Shown here piece by piece: positions 17,664-26,951 of a stretch of DNA of 33,241 nucleotides. The notes below the pieces were generated by a model. That model saw only the letters and a program-made list of their open reading frames with translations, made no database searches and was not told where the DNA came from. Made by a program: the position numbers and the translations under genes. Each line of letters begins with the position of its first letter. Position 1 is the stretch's first letter. Source of the DNA: Candidatus Binatia bacterium (GTDB lineage: Bacteria > Desulfobacterota > Binatia > UBA9968); assembly GCA_025924215.1 (NCBI GenBank), contig JAICEJ010000007.1:1-33241 (forward strand), read 5' to 3'.

Positions 17664-18431
17664 ATGGCAGGATCTGAAAATCGCGTACATTCCGAGGCAA
17701 CCAGTCGCGCCAAATACTTGATTGTCAACGCCGATGATTTTGGCCAGAGTCGCGGGATCAACCGCGGCATCATCACCGCGCATCGCGACGGCATCGTCAC
17801 CAGCGCGAGCCTCATGGTGCGCTGGCCGGCTGCCGCTGAAGCGGCCGCTGATGCGCGACGACATCCGAGCCTAAGCGTTGGGTTGCATATCGATCTCGGC
17901 GAGCAGATTTTGCGTTCCGGAGAATGGCTGTCCCTCTACAGCGTCCTTCCAGTGCATAATGAGAGTACGGTGCGAGAAGAAATCTCCCGGCAACTCGGGA
18001 TGTTCGATCGCCTAGTGGGACATGCCCCGACTCATCTCGACTCGCACCAGCACGTTCATCTGCGCGAGCCCGCCCGCGTTATTCTCGTGGAAATCGCAGC
18101 GCGCCTCGGAGTTCCGCTCCGAAATTGCTCTCCGGAAGTTAGTTATTGCGGCAGCTTCTATGGGCAAGCAGACGATGGTACGACCTTGCGTGACGTGATC
18201 AGCGTCGACGGCCTGATTCGTATTTTCGAAACGTTGCCGGCGGGTTGTACAGAGCTGGCATGCCATCCAGCGGCCGAGTGCGATCTGGAGACGTTGTATT
18301 CTCAGGAGCGCCTCGAGGAACTGAAAATTTTGTGTGATCCCCGGGCGCGAGCCGCGCTAACGGCCGCCGGGATCGGGCTGCGTTCGTTCGCAAACCTTGC
18401 GCATGATAACGAGCGGTCGGTCTCCGGATGA
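17664..18431 (+). CDS. ChbG/YdjC-family carbohydrate deacetylase
   Basis: YLIVNADDFGQSRGINRGIITAHRDGIVTSASLMV, LSVGLHIDLGEQI, PTHLDSHQHVHLREP, TELACHPA. Confidence 0.92.
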   Translation: MAGSENRVHSEATSRAKYLIVNADDFGQSRGINRGIITAHRDGIVTSASLMVRWPAAAEAAADARRHPSLSVGLHIDLGEQILRSGEWLSLYSVLPVHNESTVREEISRQLGMFDRLVGHAPTHLDSHQHVHLREPARVILVEIAARLGVPLRNCSPEVSYCGSFYGQADDGTTLRDVISVDGLIRIFETLPAGCTELACHPAAECDLETLYSQERLEELKILCDPRARAALTAAGIGLRSFANLAHDNERSVSG

Positions 18432-18495
18432 GCGCACCTAGATTGCATTCGGGGAGCACTAGCCTGAACGTCCGCGCGAACAGGAAATAGGAGCG

Positions 18496-19359
18496 GTGAT
18501 GGAGAAGTTATTGCCCGAGCACTTGAAGGACTTTTGGCAGACAGTGGAGCGCCACGAGCATTCCGCCGAAGACTACACTCGCGAATACGACCGCGCGCTC
18601 GCCGAATACCGGCAAGCCTGGGAGCGTGGCCTTATGTTGCCTGGACACGACAATTTACGTGAGAGTCTCTTGTCTGAGCTCGGCAACTACACGCAATGCC
18701 CCGACGCTGCTGAGGTGCGGCGCCGCTGCGAGCAAGCAGTCGCCAGCCTGAAGCGTGAGTGGGAAGACAAGGTTCAATCGGAGGATCTGCGGTCCATCGA
18801 GCGGTTCTACGATGACACTCCGGCTATGCTGCACGAGCTCATGTGGTGGCATACATTGGGCGACGATCTTTCGCCGCTCGCCTATGTCCTAGCGTTGCGC
18901 TTTGCCCAGCAGCACGGCTGCAAAAGTTACCTCGACTTTGGCGCCGGGGTGGGAGCCGGTGGGCTCCTCTTCGCGAGCCATGGGCTACAAACTACCCTGG
19001 CAGACATCAGCTCCTCTTTATTGCGCTTCAGCGCCTGGCGATTAGGTATCAGGAAGTTACCGGCCCAATACATTGATCTAAAGGAGTGTGAGCTTCCAAG
19101 TGAGGGCTTCGATATAATCACCGCGATGGATGTCTTCGAACATCTCATCGACCCAGTAGAATCGGTCGAGAAGCTCTGGAACGCGCTAAAGCCCGGCGGA
19201 TTCCTCTACGGGCGGATCTCGGCAGAAGAGGACGAGGATCGGCCTCAGCACATTGTGCACGATTTTGGACCCACGTTTGAACGTATGCGCGGACTCGGCC
19301 TGGTCGAGGTCTGGCGTGATGAGTGGCTTTGGGGTCACCAAGTTTTTCAAAAACTGTGA
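18496..19359 (+). CDS. Class I SAM-dependent methyltransferase
   Basis: YLDFGAGVGAGGLLFA, FDIITAMDVFEHLIDPVESVEKLWNALKPGGFLY. Confidence 0.85.
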   Translation: MMEKLLPEHLKDFWQTVERHEHSAEDYTREYDRALAEYRQAWERGLMLPGHDNLRESLLSELGNYTQCPDAAEVRRRCEQAVASLKREWEDKVQSEDLRSIERFYDDTPAMLHELMWWHTLGDDLSPLAYVLALRFAQQHGCKSYLDFGAGVGAGGLLFASHGLQTTLADISSSLLRFSAWRLGIRKLPAQYIDLKECELPSEGFDIITAMDVFEHLIDPVESVEKLWNALKPGGFLYGRISAEEDEDRPQHIVHDFGPTFERMRGLGLVEVWRDEWLWGHQVFQKL

Positions 19360-19377
19360 GGAAGAGGAGAGAATCCG

Positions 19378-20031
19378 ATGATCGAGCGCGAACTCGTCGA
19401 CCAAAAAATGCGCAGTTTCATGGACAGCCTGTGGGACCGCGGTGACTTCTGGGACATCGAAAAATCGGCTTATGAGCGCGATCGATGTGTACAGCTGCTC
19501 AAGATGCTTGAGGACAAGCGTTACCGTCGCGTACTCGAAATCGGATGCGGCGCCGGTTATCTCACACGCCTGCTCGCCGCTCATGCCGACCACATTGTTG
19601 CTCTCGACATTTCTCAGACGGCCATTGACCGGGCGCGTTCACTTAGTGCAGCCCAGCCAGACGTGGATTTCCGCGTAGCGAATATCATGGATTACAAGCC
19701 ACAGCCCGACGGGCCATGGGATCTCGTCGTTTTTAGCGACACGATATGTTATCTGGGCTGGCTTTATCCATTGTTCGATGTGGCTTGGCTCGCGGTGCAG
19801 ATTTTTGAGGCGACACGCAGCGGCGGACGGCTGATGCTCGCCAATAGTATGTACGAAGGTGAGGATTGGCTTCTCCGTCCCTGGCTCATCCGCACCTACC
19901 GCGATCTGTTTGTCAATGTGGGCTACACCATCGAGACCGAGACGGTCTATAAGGCTACAAAACGGGGCGTTGAGTTCGAGGTACTCATGACGCTCTTTTG
20001 CAAGACGGAAGAGAAAAAGCCCGCAAAGTGA
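19378..20031 (+). CDS. Class I SAM-dependent methyltransferase (NodS-like)
   Basis: VLEIGCGAGYLTRLLAAHADHIVALDISQTAIDRAR, WDLVVFSDTICYLG. Confidence 0.87.
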   Translation: MIERELVDQKMRSFMDSLWDRGDFWDIEKSAYERDRCVQLLKMLEDKRYRRVLEIGCGAGYLTRLLAAHADHIVALDISQTAIDRARSLSAAQPDVDFRVANIMDYKPQPDGPWDLVVFSDTICYLGWLYPLFDVAWLAVQIFEATRSGGRLMLANSMYEGEDWLLRPWLIRTYRDLFVNVGYTIETETVYKATKRGVEFEVLMTLFCKTEEKKPAK

Positions 20032-21998
20032 TCGTTAGCAAGTGGCTGGTGCCGAGCATCTGCATCATCCTTTTCAGCGGTCTGACCGTGGCCTGCACAG
20101 ACTCTCGGACGGTCCTTTCCAGCCGTTCACGGCTCGCGTGTACCGACCTACGCGAAGCGCCTCATTCGCGCTGGGAGACGACTGTTGATGGCGGAGTGCA
20201 TTGGCTACTTACACCATGTGGCGAGCGCTTTTTTTCGGTTGGAGTCAATGTCATGGACGGCGGCGAGCCGCAGCGATTTTCCAACGGGCGTATCGCTTAC
20301 CATTGGGGAGCCTTCTATCCCGACTTGGACGGCTGGGTCCAAGCGGCACGGCGCCGAGTGTTAGCGTGGGGCTTCAACACTGCCGGTGGATGGTCGTTGC
20401 ATCCCACGGTCTTAGGGCTGCCGATAACTCCCAATCTCGAATTGGGCCGAACCGCCCAGTTTCATTGGTTTGATCCGTTTGATCCCGCCACCGCCGAGCG
20501 CATGCATGCGTGGGCACGCCGCCTGGTCGCCCCCTACAAAGGCAACCCGTACCGCATCGGCTATTTCATCGATAATGAAGTCGGCTGGTGGAATGGTGCT
20601 CTATTTCTATTTTATCTGAAGCAGCCCGCCACCAATCACACCAAGCAGCATCTTATCGCTCGACTGCGTGAGCATTACGGCAGCAACTGGGAGCGCTTCA
20701 CGCGGGACTTCGTGCCGCCTCAAGGCACGGCCTCGTTTGAGCATTTGCTTCACCACACGCATGCCACGCAGTTGCGACCTGGTGGTGCGGGAATCAACTT
20801 TGTTCGCCAATGGACGGGGATCATCACGGGCCTCTACTATCGGCTAGCTCATGACGCCATTCGTGCGGCCGATCCTGACGCCCTGATACTCGGTGATCGA
20901 CTACCCATCTATTACGATCCGGTCGCGGTGCGGACAATGGTGCGGCATGTCGACGTCTTATCCACCAACTATAACGTTGATAGCCCTGACGGATGGCTCG
21001 CCCGGTACTTTTTTGATGGTCTGCGACAACTCGCCCCGGGCAAGCCGATTCTGATTTCTGAGTGGTTTTTTGCCGCAGACGAAAATCGCTCCGGCAACCT
21101 TAACAATACCCACTTGATGACCGTGCCAACCCAGGCTGAGCGTACTCGCGGTGCCATCGCAGCCGCCCAGCGATTCGCCCGCGAGCCACAGATCGTCGGT
21201 CTCCACTGGTTTCAGTATTATGACCATCCGTACGGAGGGCGTGAGGACGGCGAGGATCATAACTTTGGGCTCGTCGATATCAACGACCGGCCTTATGAGC
21301 GGCTTGTCGAGGCATTCAGTCGGATCAATCCTCGTCTTGGGGACCTCCATCACCAGCTACCTGACACTGTCCAAGGAAATCGACAGGATCCGTGGCAGAT
21401 TCCTCACGCGGGGATCGATGCGCGGGATCGCTCCCTCGAAGAATGGCCGAAACAGCGAGCCTTGATCGCCCCGCTGATTGCACCCGAGCCCGAAATACCT
21501 TTTGGGGATTTCTACTTAGCGTGGAGTGCCAATGGCTTACACCTGGCTATAATCGCAATGGATTATTACGATCCCGATCTGCTCGCGTATGACGGCGAAT
21601 TCCCCCTGCAGGAAGCCTTTCGCGTCGACTGGGGCGTGAATGCAGGCGGCGAAGTGCGTCACTTTACGCTCTATGTCGTCCCACCTCGAGTGTTTCCCGA
21701 AAGCGGCACGCCGATGATGCAGCCCTGGCTATGCAGCGCGGACCGGGTCTCATGTCACTCTGTACCTGGAGCAGTAACGACCTACTTCGGAAGCGATCAG
21801 CCGCGTATCACGATTGAGGTCTCGCTGCCCTGGCAGGCGCTGGGAGTGACGCAGCCGGCTTCGGTGGGACATCTACGAATGGAGGTTGCTGCCACGGCGT
21901 GGCATCGCTCCCGCTGGATGTCATGGAGCGGAGTTCCTCCCCTTCTGGCGATGCAAGATCCCTCGCAATGGCGTCCTGTACGACTGGCAGGCGATTGA
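20028..21998 (+). CDS. Secreted glycoside hydrolase (agarase/beta-galactosidase-like TIM barrel) with possible C-terminal CBM9-like domain
   Basis: Signal peptide/possible lipoprotein MIVSKWLVPSICIILFSGLTVAC; YFIDNEVGWWNG and PILISEWFFAADENRSG catalytic-Glu-like blocks; C-term FGDFYLAWSANGLHLAIIAMDYYDP...FRVDWGVNAGGEVRHFTLYVVPP; GTG start overlaps upstream TGA. Confidence 0.82.
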   Translation: MIVSKWLVPSICIILFSGLTVACTDSRTVLSSRSRLACTDLREAPHSRWETTVDGGVHWLLTPCGERFFSVGVNVMDGGEPQRFSNGRIAYHWGAFYPDLDGWVQAARRRVLAWGFNTAGGWSLHPTVLGLPITPNLELGRTAQFHWFDPFDPATAERMHAWARRLVAPYKGNPYRIGYFIDNEVGWWNGALFLFYLKQPATNHTKQHLIARLREHYGSNWERFTRDFVPPQGTASFEHLLHHTHATQLRPGGAGINFVRQWTGIITGLYYRLAHDAIRAADPDALILGDRLPIYYDPVAVRTMVRHVDVLSTNYNVDSPDGWLARYFFDGLRQLAPGKPILISEWFFAADENRSGNLNNTHLMTVPTQAERTRGAIAAAQRFAREPQIVGLHWFQYYDHPYGGREDGEDHNFGLVDINDRPYERLVEAFSRINPRLGDLHHQLPDTVQGNRQDPWQIPHAGIDARDRSLEEWPKQRALIAPLIAPEPEIPFGDFYLAWSANGLHLAIIAMDYYDPDLLAYDGEFPLQEAFRVDWGVNAGGEVRHFTLYVVPPRVFPESGTPMMQPWLCSADRVSCHSVPGAVTTYFGSDQPRITIEVSLPWQALGVTQPASVGHLRMEVAATAWHRSRWMSWSGVPPLLAMQDPSQWRPVRLAGD

Positions 21999-22214
21999 CC
22001 AAGAGGAAGACTGATGGATACGCTTCTTGTTATGTGTCCTCCTAACTTCGAGCAATCACCTTACGGATGACGCTCTGCCGAACTCCCACGGGCTAGCTAT
22101 GGCGACCCGCAATAAAGCATCAGCTATGTTCACTGGGTATGCCGGGTGTCTCACTGCACTCGACGACCGAATGATAACACAAAGGAGGCCGCGCATGCCG
22201 ATGCGCTCACTACG

Positions 22215-23762
22215 GTGAAATCACAAGAACCTCATTATAAGAGGTTGGAGCTCGCTCTTCTCCTTGCAGTGATCTCTTTAGGCGTATCATGTCGGCTCAT
22301 CCAAGTATCCCAGCCGTTCATAGACGCTTATTCCTGGCGACAAGCAGATGTTGCCTTGATCGCCGAAAACTTTTACTTGCACGGCTTTAATATCTTTTAT
22401 CCGCAGATCAACTGGGCGGGAAACTGGCCTGGCTACGTCGGCACAGAATTTCCGCTCGTGCCCTTCTTCGCGTCCTTACTCTACCTGGTATACGGGGTCC
22501 AGGATTGGATCGGCAGATCTGTTTCCGTGTTTTTTTTCGTTTTATCGGTTCCGTTCTTTCATTTGCTTGTGAGGAAGGTTTTCAATCAACGGAGCGCATG
22601 GTTCGCCGCGGGAATCTACACGCTCGCTCCGCTCAGCGTTTTTGCCGGCCGCTCGTTCATGCCCGACATGGCATACCTGGCTTTTTCTATCGCCGCGCTT
22701 TATCTGTTTACACACTGGCTCGAGGAAGAGAAATCGTTTTTTCGGTTCTTCGTCGCATGCGCAGCGACGACACTGGCGATTCTTGTCAAGCTTCCGGCAA
22801 TCATCATTGGCCTGCCGATGCTTTATGTGGCTTGGGCAAAGTACGGAGCAATGCTGTTGCGCCGACAAAGACTGTGGGCGTTTGCCGTTTGCTCACTCCT
22901 CTTCCCCTTGATCTGGTATTCTCATGCTTATTGGGTCAGCCTCTCACACTTTCCGCATCACATGTTCGGCAGCGGGGCGTTGGAGACTGTGAGCCTTGAC
23001 TGGTACGTTAATATCGTTCAGCAAGCACTTACATCCGTGGCGACACCGGTCACATCGGCTGCAATGCTCCTAGGCATTTGCCTACCGGCGCAAGCGAAGT
23101 TCGGTCGTCTGTTCCATTGGTGGCTCGTGGCTATTCTGCTGTTCATTATTGTCGCGGGCCAAGGACACAGACATCCTTGGTATCTTTTACCGTTTGTGCC
23201 TGTCGCAGCCGCCTTGGCTGGATACGCCTGCGACTTTGCGCTGTCCAGAATTGCGCGACCGGCGCGGTGGAAAACCCTCTTCCTAGGATTGATCTTTTTC
23301 TCTTCAATGTCGTATTTTTCTTTCGTTTACTTAAAGCCGCTTTATGAACCCGTAGCTGTGGCACCGTGGCGCGCGGGAAACGAGCTCAATCGAATGGCTC
23401 CGCTGGAAATTCTCATTGCCGCTGGCGATGGCGGCGATCCAACTTGCATTTACTATAGCAAGCGAAAGGGCTGGCATTTCCTTGAAAACTTCGGCGCGGC
23501 GCCCATCGATAGCGAGCAAGCCATAGCCGAGCTCGAACGATTGAAGCAGAGAGGCGCAGCCTACCTGGTACTGACGCGACACCAACCCTGGTGGTGGTCG
23601 GAACGTTACGACAACTTCTGGAGTTACCTTGATTCGCATTACGCGCGCGCGCGGGATGCGGAGGACTACGTTATCTTCGACCTGGGGAACACCGAACCAG
23701 CCAACTGGCCAGTCGTCTCTGTACCTCCTTCAAAACTGACGGCCCCATTTCAACCCGGTTGA
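22215..23762 (+). CDS. GT39/ArnT-like integral membrane glycosyltransferase (copy 1)
   Basis: QPFIDAYSWRQADVALIAENFYLHG...YVGTEFPLVPFFASLLYLVYG, multi-TM; candidate GTG start at 22215. Confidence 0.85.
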   Translation: MKSQEPHYKRLELALLLAVISLGVSCRLIQVSQPFIDAYSWRQADVALIAENFYLHGFNIFYPQINWAGNWPGYVGTEFPLVPFFASLLYLVYGVQDWIGRSVSVFFFVLSVPFFHLLVRKVFNQRSAWFAAGIYTLAPLSVFAGRSFMPDMAYLAFSIAALYLFTHWLEEEKSFFRFFVACAATTLAILVKLPAIIIGLPMLYVAWAKYGAMLLRRQRLWAFAVCSLLFPLIWYSHAYWVSLSHFPHHMFGSGALETVSLDWYVNIVQQALTSVATPVTSAAMLLGICLPAQAKFGRLFHWWLVAILLFIIVAGQGHRHPWYLLPFVPVAAALAGYACDFALSRIARPARWKTLFLGLIFFSSMSYFSFVYLKPLYEPVAVAPWRAGNELNRMAPLEILIAAGDGGDPTCIYYSKRKGWHFLENFGAAPIDSEQAIAELERLKQRGAAYLVLTRHQPWWWSERYDNFWSYLDSHYARARDAEDYVIFDLGNTEPANWPVVSVPPSKLTAPFQPG

Positions 23763-23801
23763 AGCAGATGATGAGCCAAGGGTTCATTTGAGACCGCACC
23801 T

Positions 23802-25235
23802 ATGAAATCCGAGGCCAGCGACTCTCAGGTTGACTCAAGTGCCTTCGACCGTAGCGACTTTGCCCTAGCGATCGCCCTTGCCGGCATTGCCGGCATCGTC
23901 ATACTCCCCGGACTCGGGGCACAAAGCCTTGCCAATTGGGATGAAGCGATCTACGGCGTCGTGACTCGCGAACTACTCGCTGATCTAAGTCTAACCTTAC
24001 ACTATGGCGGCCGTCCCTGGTTTGAGAAACCACCGTTTGCATTCTGGCTCATGGCCGCCAGCTCTTCGCTCTTTGGCCTAACAGAGTTCGCCCTGCGCCT
24101 GCCAAGCGCGTTCTTCGGAATAACTGCCGTCGTGCTTCAGTACTTGGCAGGTCGCAACCTAGGCGGACGACCCGCCGGTCTGCTGGCGGCACTCTTACTG
24201 CTTGGTACCCCTCAGTTCGTCGCTTATAGCCGGCTGGCGATGACCGACGTTCCTCTTGCAGGTTTGGGAATGCTTTCGGTTGTTCTGCTATTGTACGCCA
24301 AGGGACGTTCCTCTCTGATCATGGCAGCCGGCGCAGCCTTCGGCCTTGCCATTCTCACAAAATCCGCCGCCACCTTTCTGTTCCTCCCTGGATTACTAGC
24401 GATTGCCATTGCCCAGGATGGTCTCCGTTTTCTACGTTCGAGGGAGACTTGGCTAGCGGCCATCGTGACCATTGCGATTGCGCTACCCTGGCACGCATGG
24501 CTGGGGTTGACCTACGGTGATTCGTTCGTTGACCAATATTTGGGCTTCCATATCTTGGCTCGTTTTGCTTCGCCACTCGAGGGTCACGAAGGGAGTTCGC
24601 TTTATTATCTGGATACCTATTTTCAAAAGGGCGGGTTCCTTGCTCCTTTCCATGCGGCTGGACTAGGGCTTGCGGTAAGTCTCGCAATCCTCAGGCGCGA
24701 TCGCTTGCTCGCCGCGGTCAGCATACTGGCGTTGGCTGCCTTCGCGATCGTGAACGTGCAAGGGACTAAAATCGGCGGATACCTTACGCCGGTTTATCCA
24801 GCTGCAGCGCTTGCAGCGGCGCTCGGTCTCACTAGATTCATCCAGAACACCCGGGCGGTCGTTGCCCTGATCGCAGTCACTACTCTCCTCGCACTGCCCG
24901 GCATTATGTTTGGCCGCGGTCGGTTTGTAGAAACCGCGGACCTTGTCCATTTCAGTCCCGAGGTTCGTTCCTTAACAACCGCGCCAGTCTTCGCGGAAGG
25001 CCGTATTTCACAGCTTTATTCGTTTGGACTATCGGAACCGGCGTTGCGCTTTTATCTCGCTGATCAGGTCCAATCTATTGGAGAGAACGAACTGGAGCGG
25101 CTATTTGCGCAAGGCAAACCTTTTCTCTGTTTGACGTTCAATTCTGAGGCAGCCAATTTTGCAAGTAAGCACCCGTATTTGCAGCTCGAGATTATCGCCT
25201 CCACAAAATCACTCGCACTGATTGGCCATCGTTAA
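23802..25235 (+). CDS. GT39/ArnT-like integral membrane glycosyltransferase (copy 2)
   Basis: LANWDEAIYGVVTRELLADLSLTLHYGGRPWFEKPPFAFWLMAASSSLFGLTEFALRLPSAFFG, SRLAMTDVPLAGLGML. Confidence 0.9.
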   Translation: MKSEASDSQVDSSAFDRSDFALAIALAGIAGIVILPGLGAQSLANWDEAIYGVVTRELLADLSLTLHYGGRPWFEKPPFAFWLMAASSSLFGLTEFALRLPSAFFGITAVVLQYLAGRNLGGRPAGLLAALLLLGTPQFVAYSRLAMTDVPLAGLGMLSVVLLLYAKGRSSLIMAAGAAFGLAILTKSAATFLFLPGLLAIAIAQDGLRFLRSRETWLAAIVTIAIALPWHAWLGLTYGDSFVDQYLGFHILARFASPLEGHEGSSLYYLDTYFQKGGFLAPFHAAGLGLAVSLAILRRDRLLAAVSILALAAFAIVNVQGTKIGGYLTPVYPAAALAAALGLTRFIQNTRAVVALIAVTTLLALPGIMFGRGRFVETADLVHFSPEVRSLTTAPVFAEGRISQLYSFGLSEPALRFYLADQVQSIGENELERLFAQGKPFLCLTFNSEAANFASKHPYLQLEIIASTKSLALIGHR

Positions 25236-25628
25236 CGAGCGTCACGCGGTTGCCTCACAGTGTGTACATCGACAGTTCTCTTCTGGATATGACAATAGTA
25301 AGTAGTAGCCTAACGCTGGGTATGATATAGCCGATTGTGCTCGCCGAGGATCACTGGTGAGGTATATGATCGTGCACGGACTCGATGAAACGGAATCGTA
25401 AAAATCGGCTCGAACTCGATCGATCGCTGATTAGCGCTGATGACGCCGGCTCAACGCCATAGTAGATCGGAAACCAGACCGCCGAGTCGAGTATTTGCTC
25501 GGCACGCATGGCTCCCGAAGCTCCCATCAGACGCAAGTGTGTGGCTTGAAGGGGGGACCGCGTTACCGTCTCAGTAGGCGTCGATCTCTCGTTGCTTTCG
25601 TTGTTTGAAAGAGCACAGAAGATATTTT

Positions 25629-26951
25629 ATGAAAACTGTCACCGCCCGTGATTTACAGAAGAATTTTAGAGAGTGGGTAGACGGCCTTCGACAGGACCAG
25701 ACTCTCGTCTCACATCAAGGCAAACCGGCAGCCGTGTCAGGGGCCAACGAAGAGAGTGACCGTAGAGAGCTTATGAGCATTGTGAATAGTCGGGCCATGG
25801 TACGCGACCTGCGGCTGGATTTTTTTCGCGGCCTCGCCCTTTTTTGCATATTCATCGATCATATCCCGAATAATATCCTGGCGAAGTTTACGCTCCAATC
25901 GCTAATGTTCGCCGATGCGGCCGAAGTGTTCATCTTGATTTCCGGCTACACCGCAGGCATGGTGTACGGTCGCGCCATGGAACGCCAGGGTTTTTTAATC
26001 GCCGCGGTCCGCATCTACCACCGAGTATGGCAGCTCTACGTCGCTCACATTTTTCTGTTCATGATATTCATGGCGACAATGGCGTACACCGCCGGCGCCC
26101 TCAACACCTCGCTTTACGCCGAGGAATTTGGCGCCGCCAATTTCCTCAACGAACCGGGCTTAGCCGTGGTGAAGGCGCTAACGCTACAGTTCCAGCCGGC
26201 GTTCATGGACATCCTGCCACTCTACATCGTGCTGTTGGCGATCCTCCCGCTCGTGGTGGCCGGGTATCGATCTTGGCCCGGCGTAGTGCTTTTCGCCTCC
26301 ATGGCGATTTGGCTCGCGGTCCAGATCGATAAACGGATCGCGCTACCGGCCTATCCCGGGCCGGACCAATATTGGTTTTTTAACCCGTTCGCATGGCAGG
26401 CGCTGTTTTTCTTGGGGGCGTGGTTCGGCTGGCGCGCCAGCCACGGTGGACTTTCCTGGCTCAACCGTCGCTGGTTGTTCTACCTCGCGGCGGGCCTCTC
26501 GCTGGCCGGATTTCTAACCCGGTTTAGCTGGACGCTACACGAATTTTACGATCCGATTCCGGTTTCCGCCAGCGGCGAGCTTTTGTGGCCGTTCTTGAGC
26601 AAGGGAGATCTGGGACCCCTCCGTTTCGCCAATGTACTCGCCCTCGCGCTTCTCGTCTCACGCATGATCCATCCGCAGGCGTGGTTTTTGGCTAGTCGCG
26701 CCGCGCGGCCCTTGGTTATCAGCGGGCGCAACTCCCTGCACATCTTCTGCCTTGGCATCCTGCTCTCAGTGCTTGGGCAACTCGTGCTCAACGAATTCTT
26801 CGGCGGTATTCTCATGCAGTTTGCGGTATCCGCGGCCGGCATCGCGATCATGATCGGCGTTGGTATGTTCATGGAGTGGTTCGATGCCGCACAGCGCACA
26901 TCAGGCGGTCCCGTTGGTGCACCGATGGCGGGAAGAGGAGCGACACGATGA
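25629..26951 (+). CDS. opgC: OpgC-family membrane protein with Phd/YefM-antitoxin-like N-terminal extension; alternative starts ATG 25773 or 25797
   Basis: MKTVTARDLQKNFREWVDGLRQDQTLVSHQGKPAAVSG (Phd-like) then RDLRLDFFRGLALFCIFIDHIPNNILAKFTLQSLMFADAAEVFILISGYTAGMVYG (OpgC). Confidence 0.88.
   Translation: MKTVTARDLQKNFREWVDGLRQDQTLVSHQGKPAAVSGANEESDRRELMSIVNSRAMVRDLRLDFFRGLALFCIFIDHIPNNILAKFTLQSLMFADAAEVFILISGYTAGMVYGRAMERQGFLIAAVRIYHRVWQLYVAHIFLFMIFMATMAYTAGALNTSLYAEEFGAANFLNEPGLAVVKALTLQFQPAFMDILPLYIVLLAILPLVVAGYRSWPGVVLFASMAIWLAVQIDKRIALPAYPGPDQYWFFNPFAWQALFFLGAWFGWRASHGGLSWLNRRWLFYLAAGLSLAGFLTRFSWTLHEFYDPIPVSASGELLWPFLSKGDLGPLRFANVLALALLVSRMIHPQAWFLASRAARPLVISGRNSLHIFCLGILLSVLGQLVLNEFFGGILMQFAVSAAGIAIMIGVGMFMEWFDAAQRTSGGPVGAPMAGRGATR

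Noticed and set aside
25262-25330. Short frame VYIDSSLLDMTIVSSSLTLGMI resembling a PIN-domain (VapC) N-terminus
   Set aside because: Only a YIDSS-like pentapeptide, 23 codons, no downstream PIN residues; too weak to call a toxin relic.
25351-25536. Minus-strand 61-aa ORF before opgC
   Set aside because: No similarity recognised to any toxin or other family.
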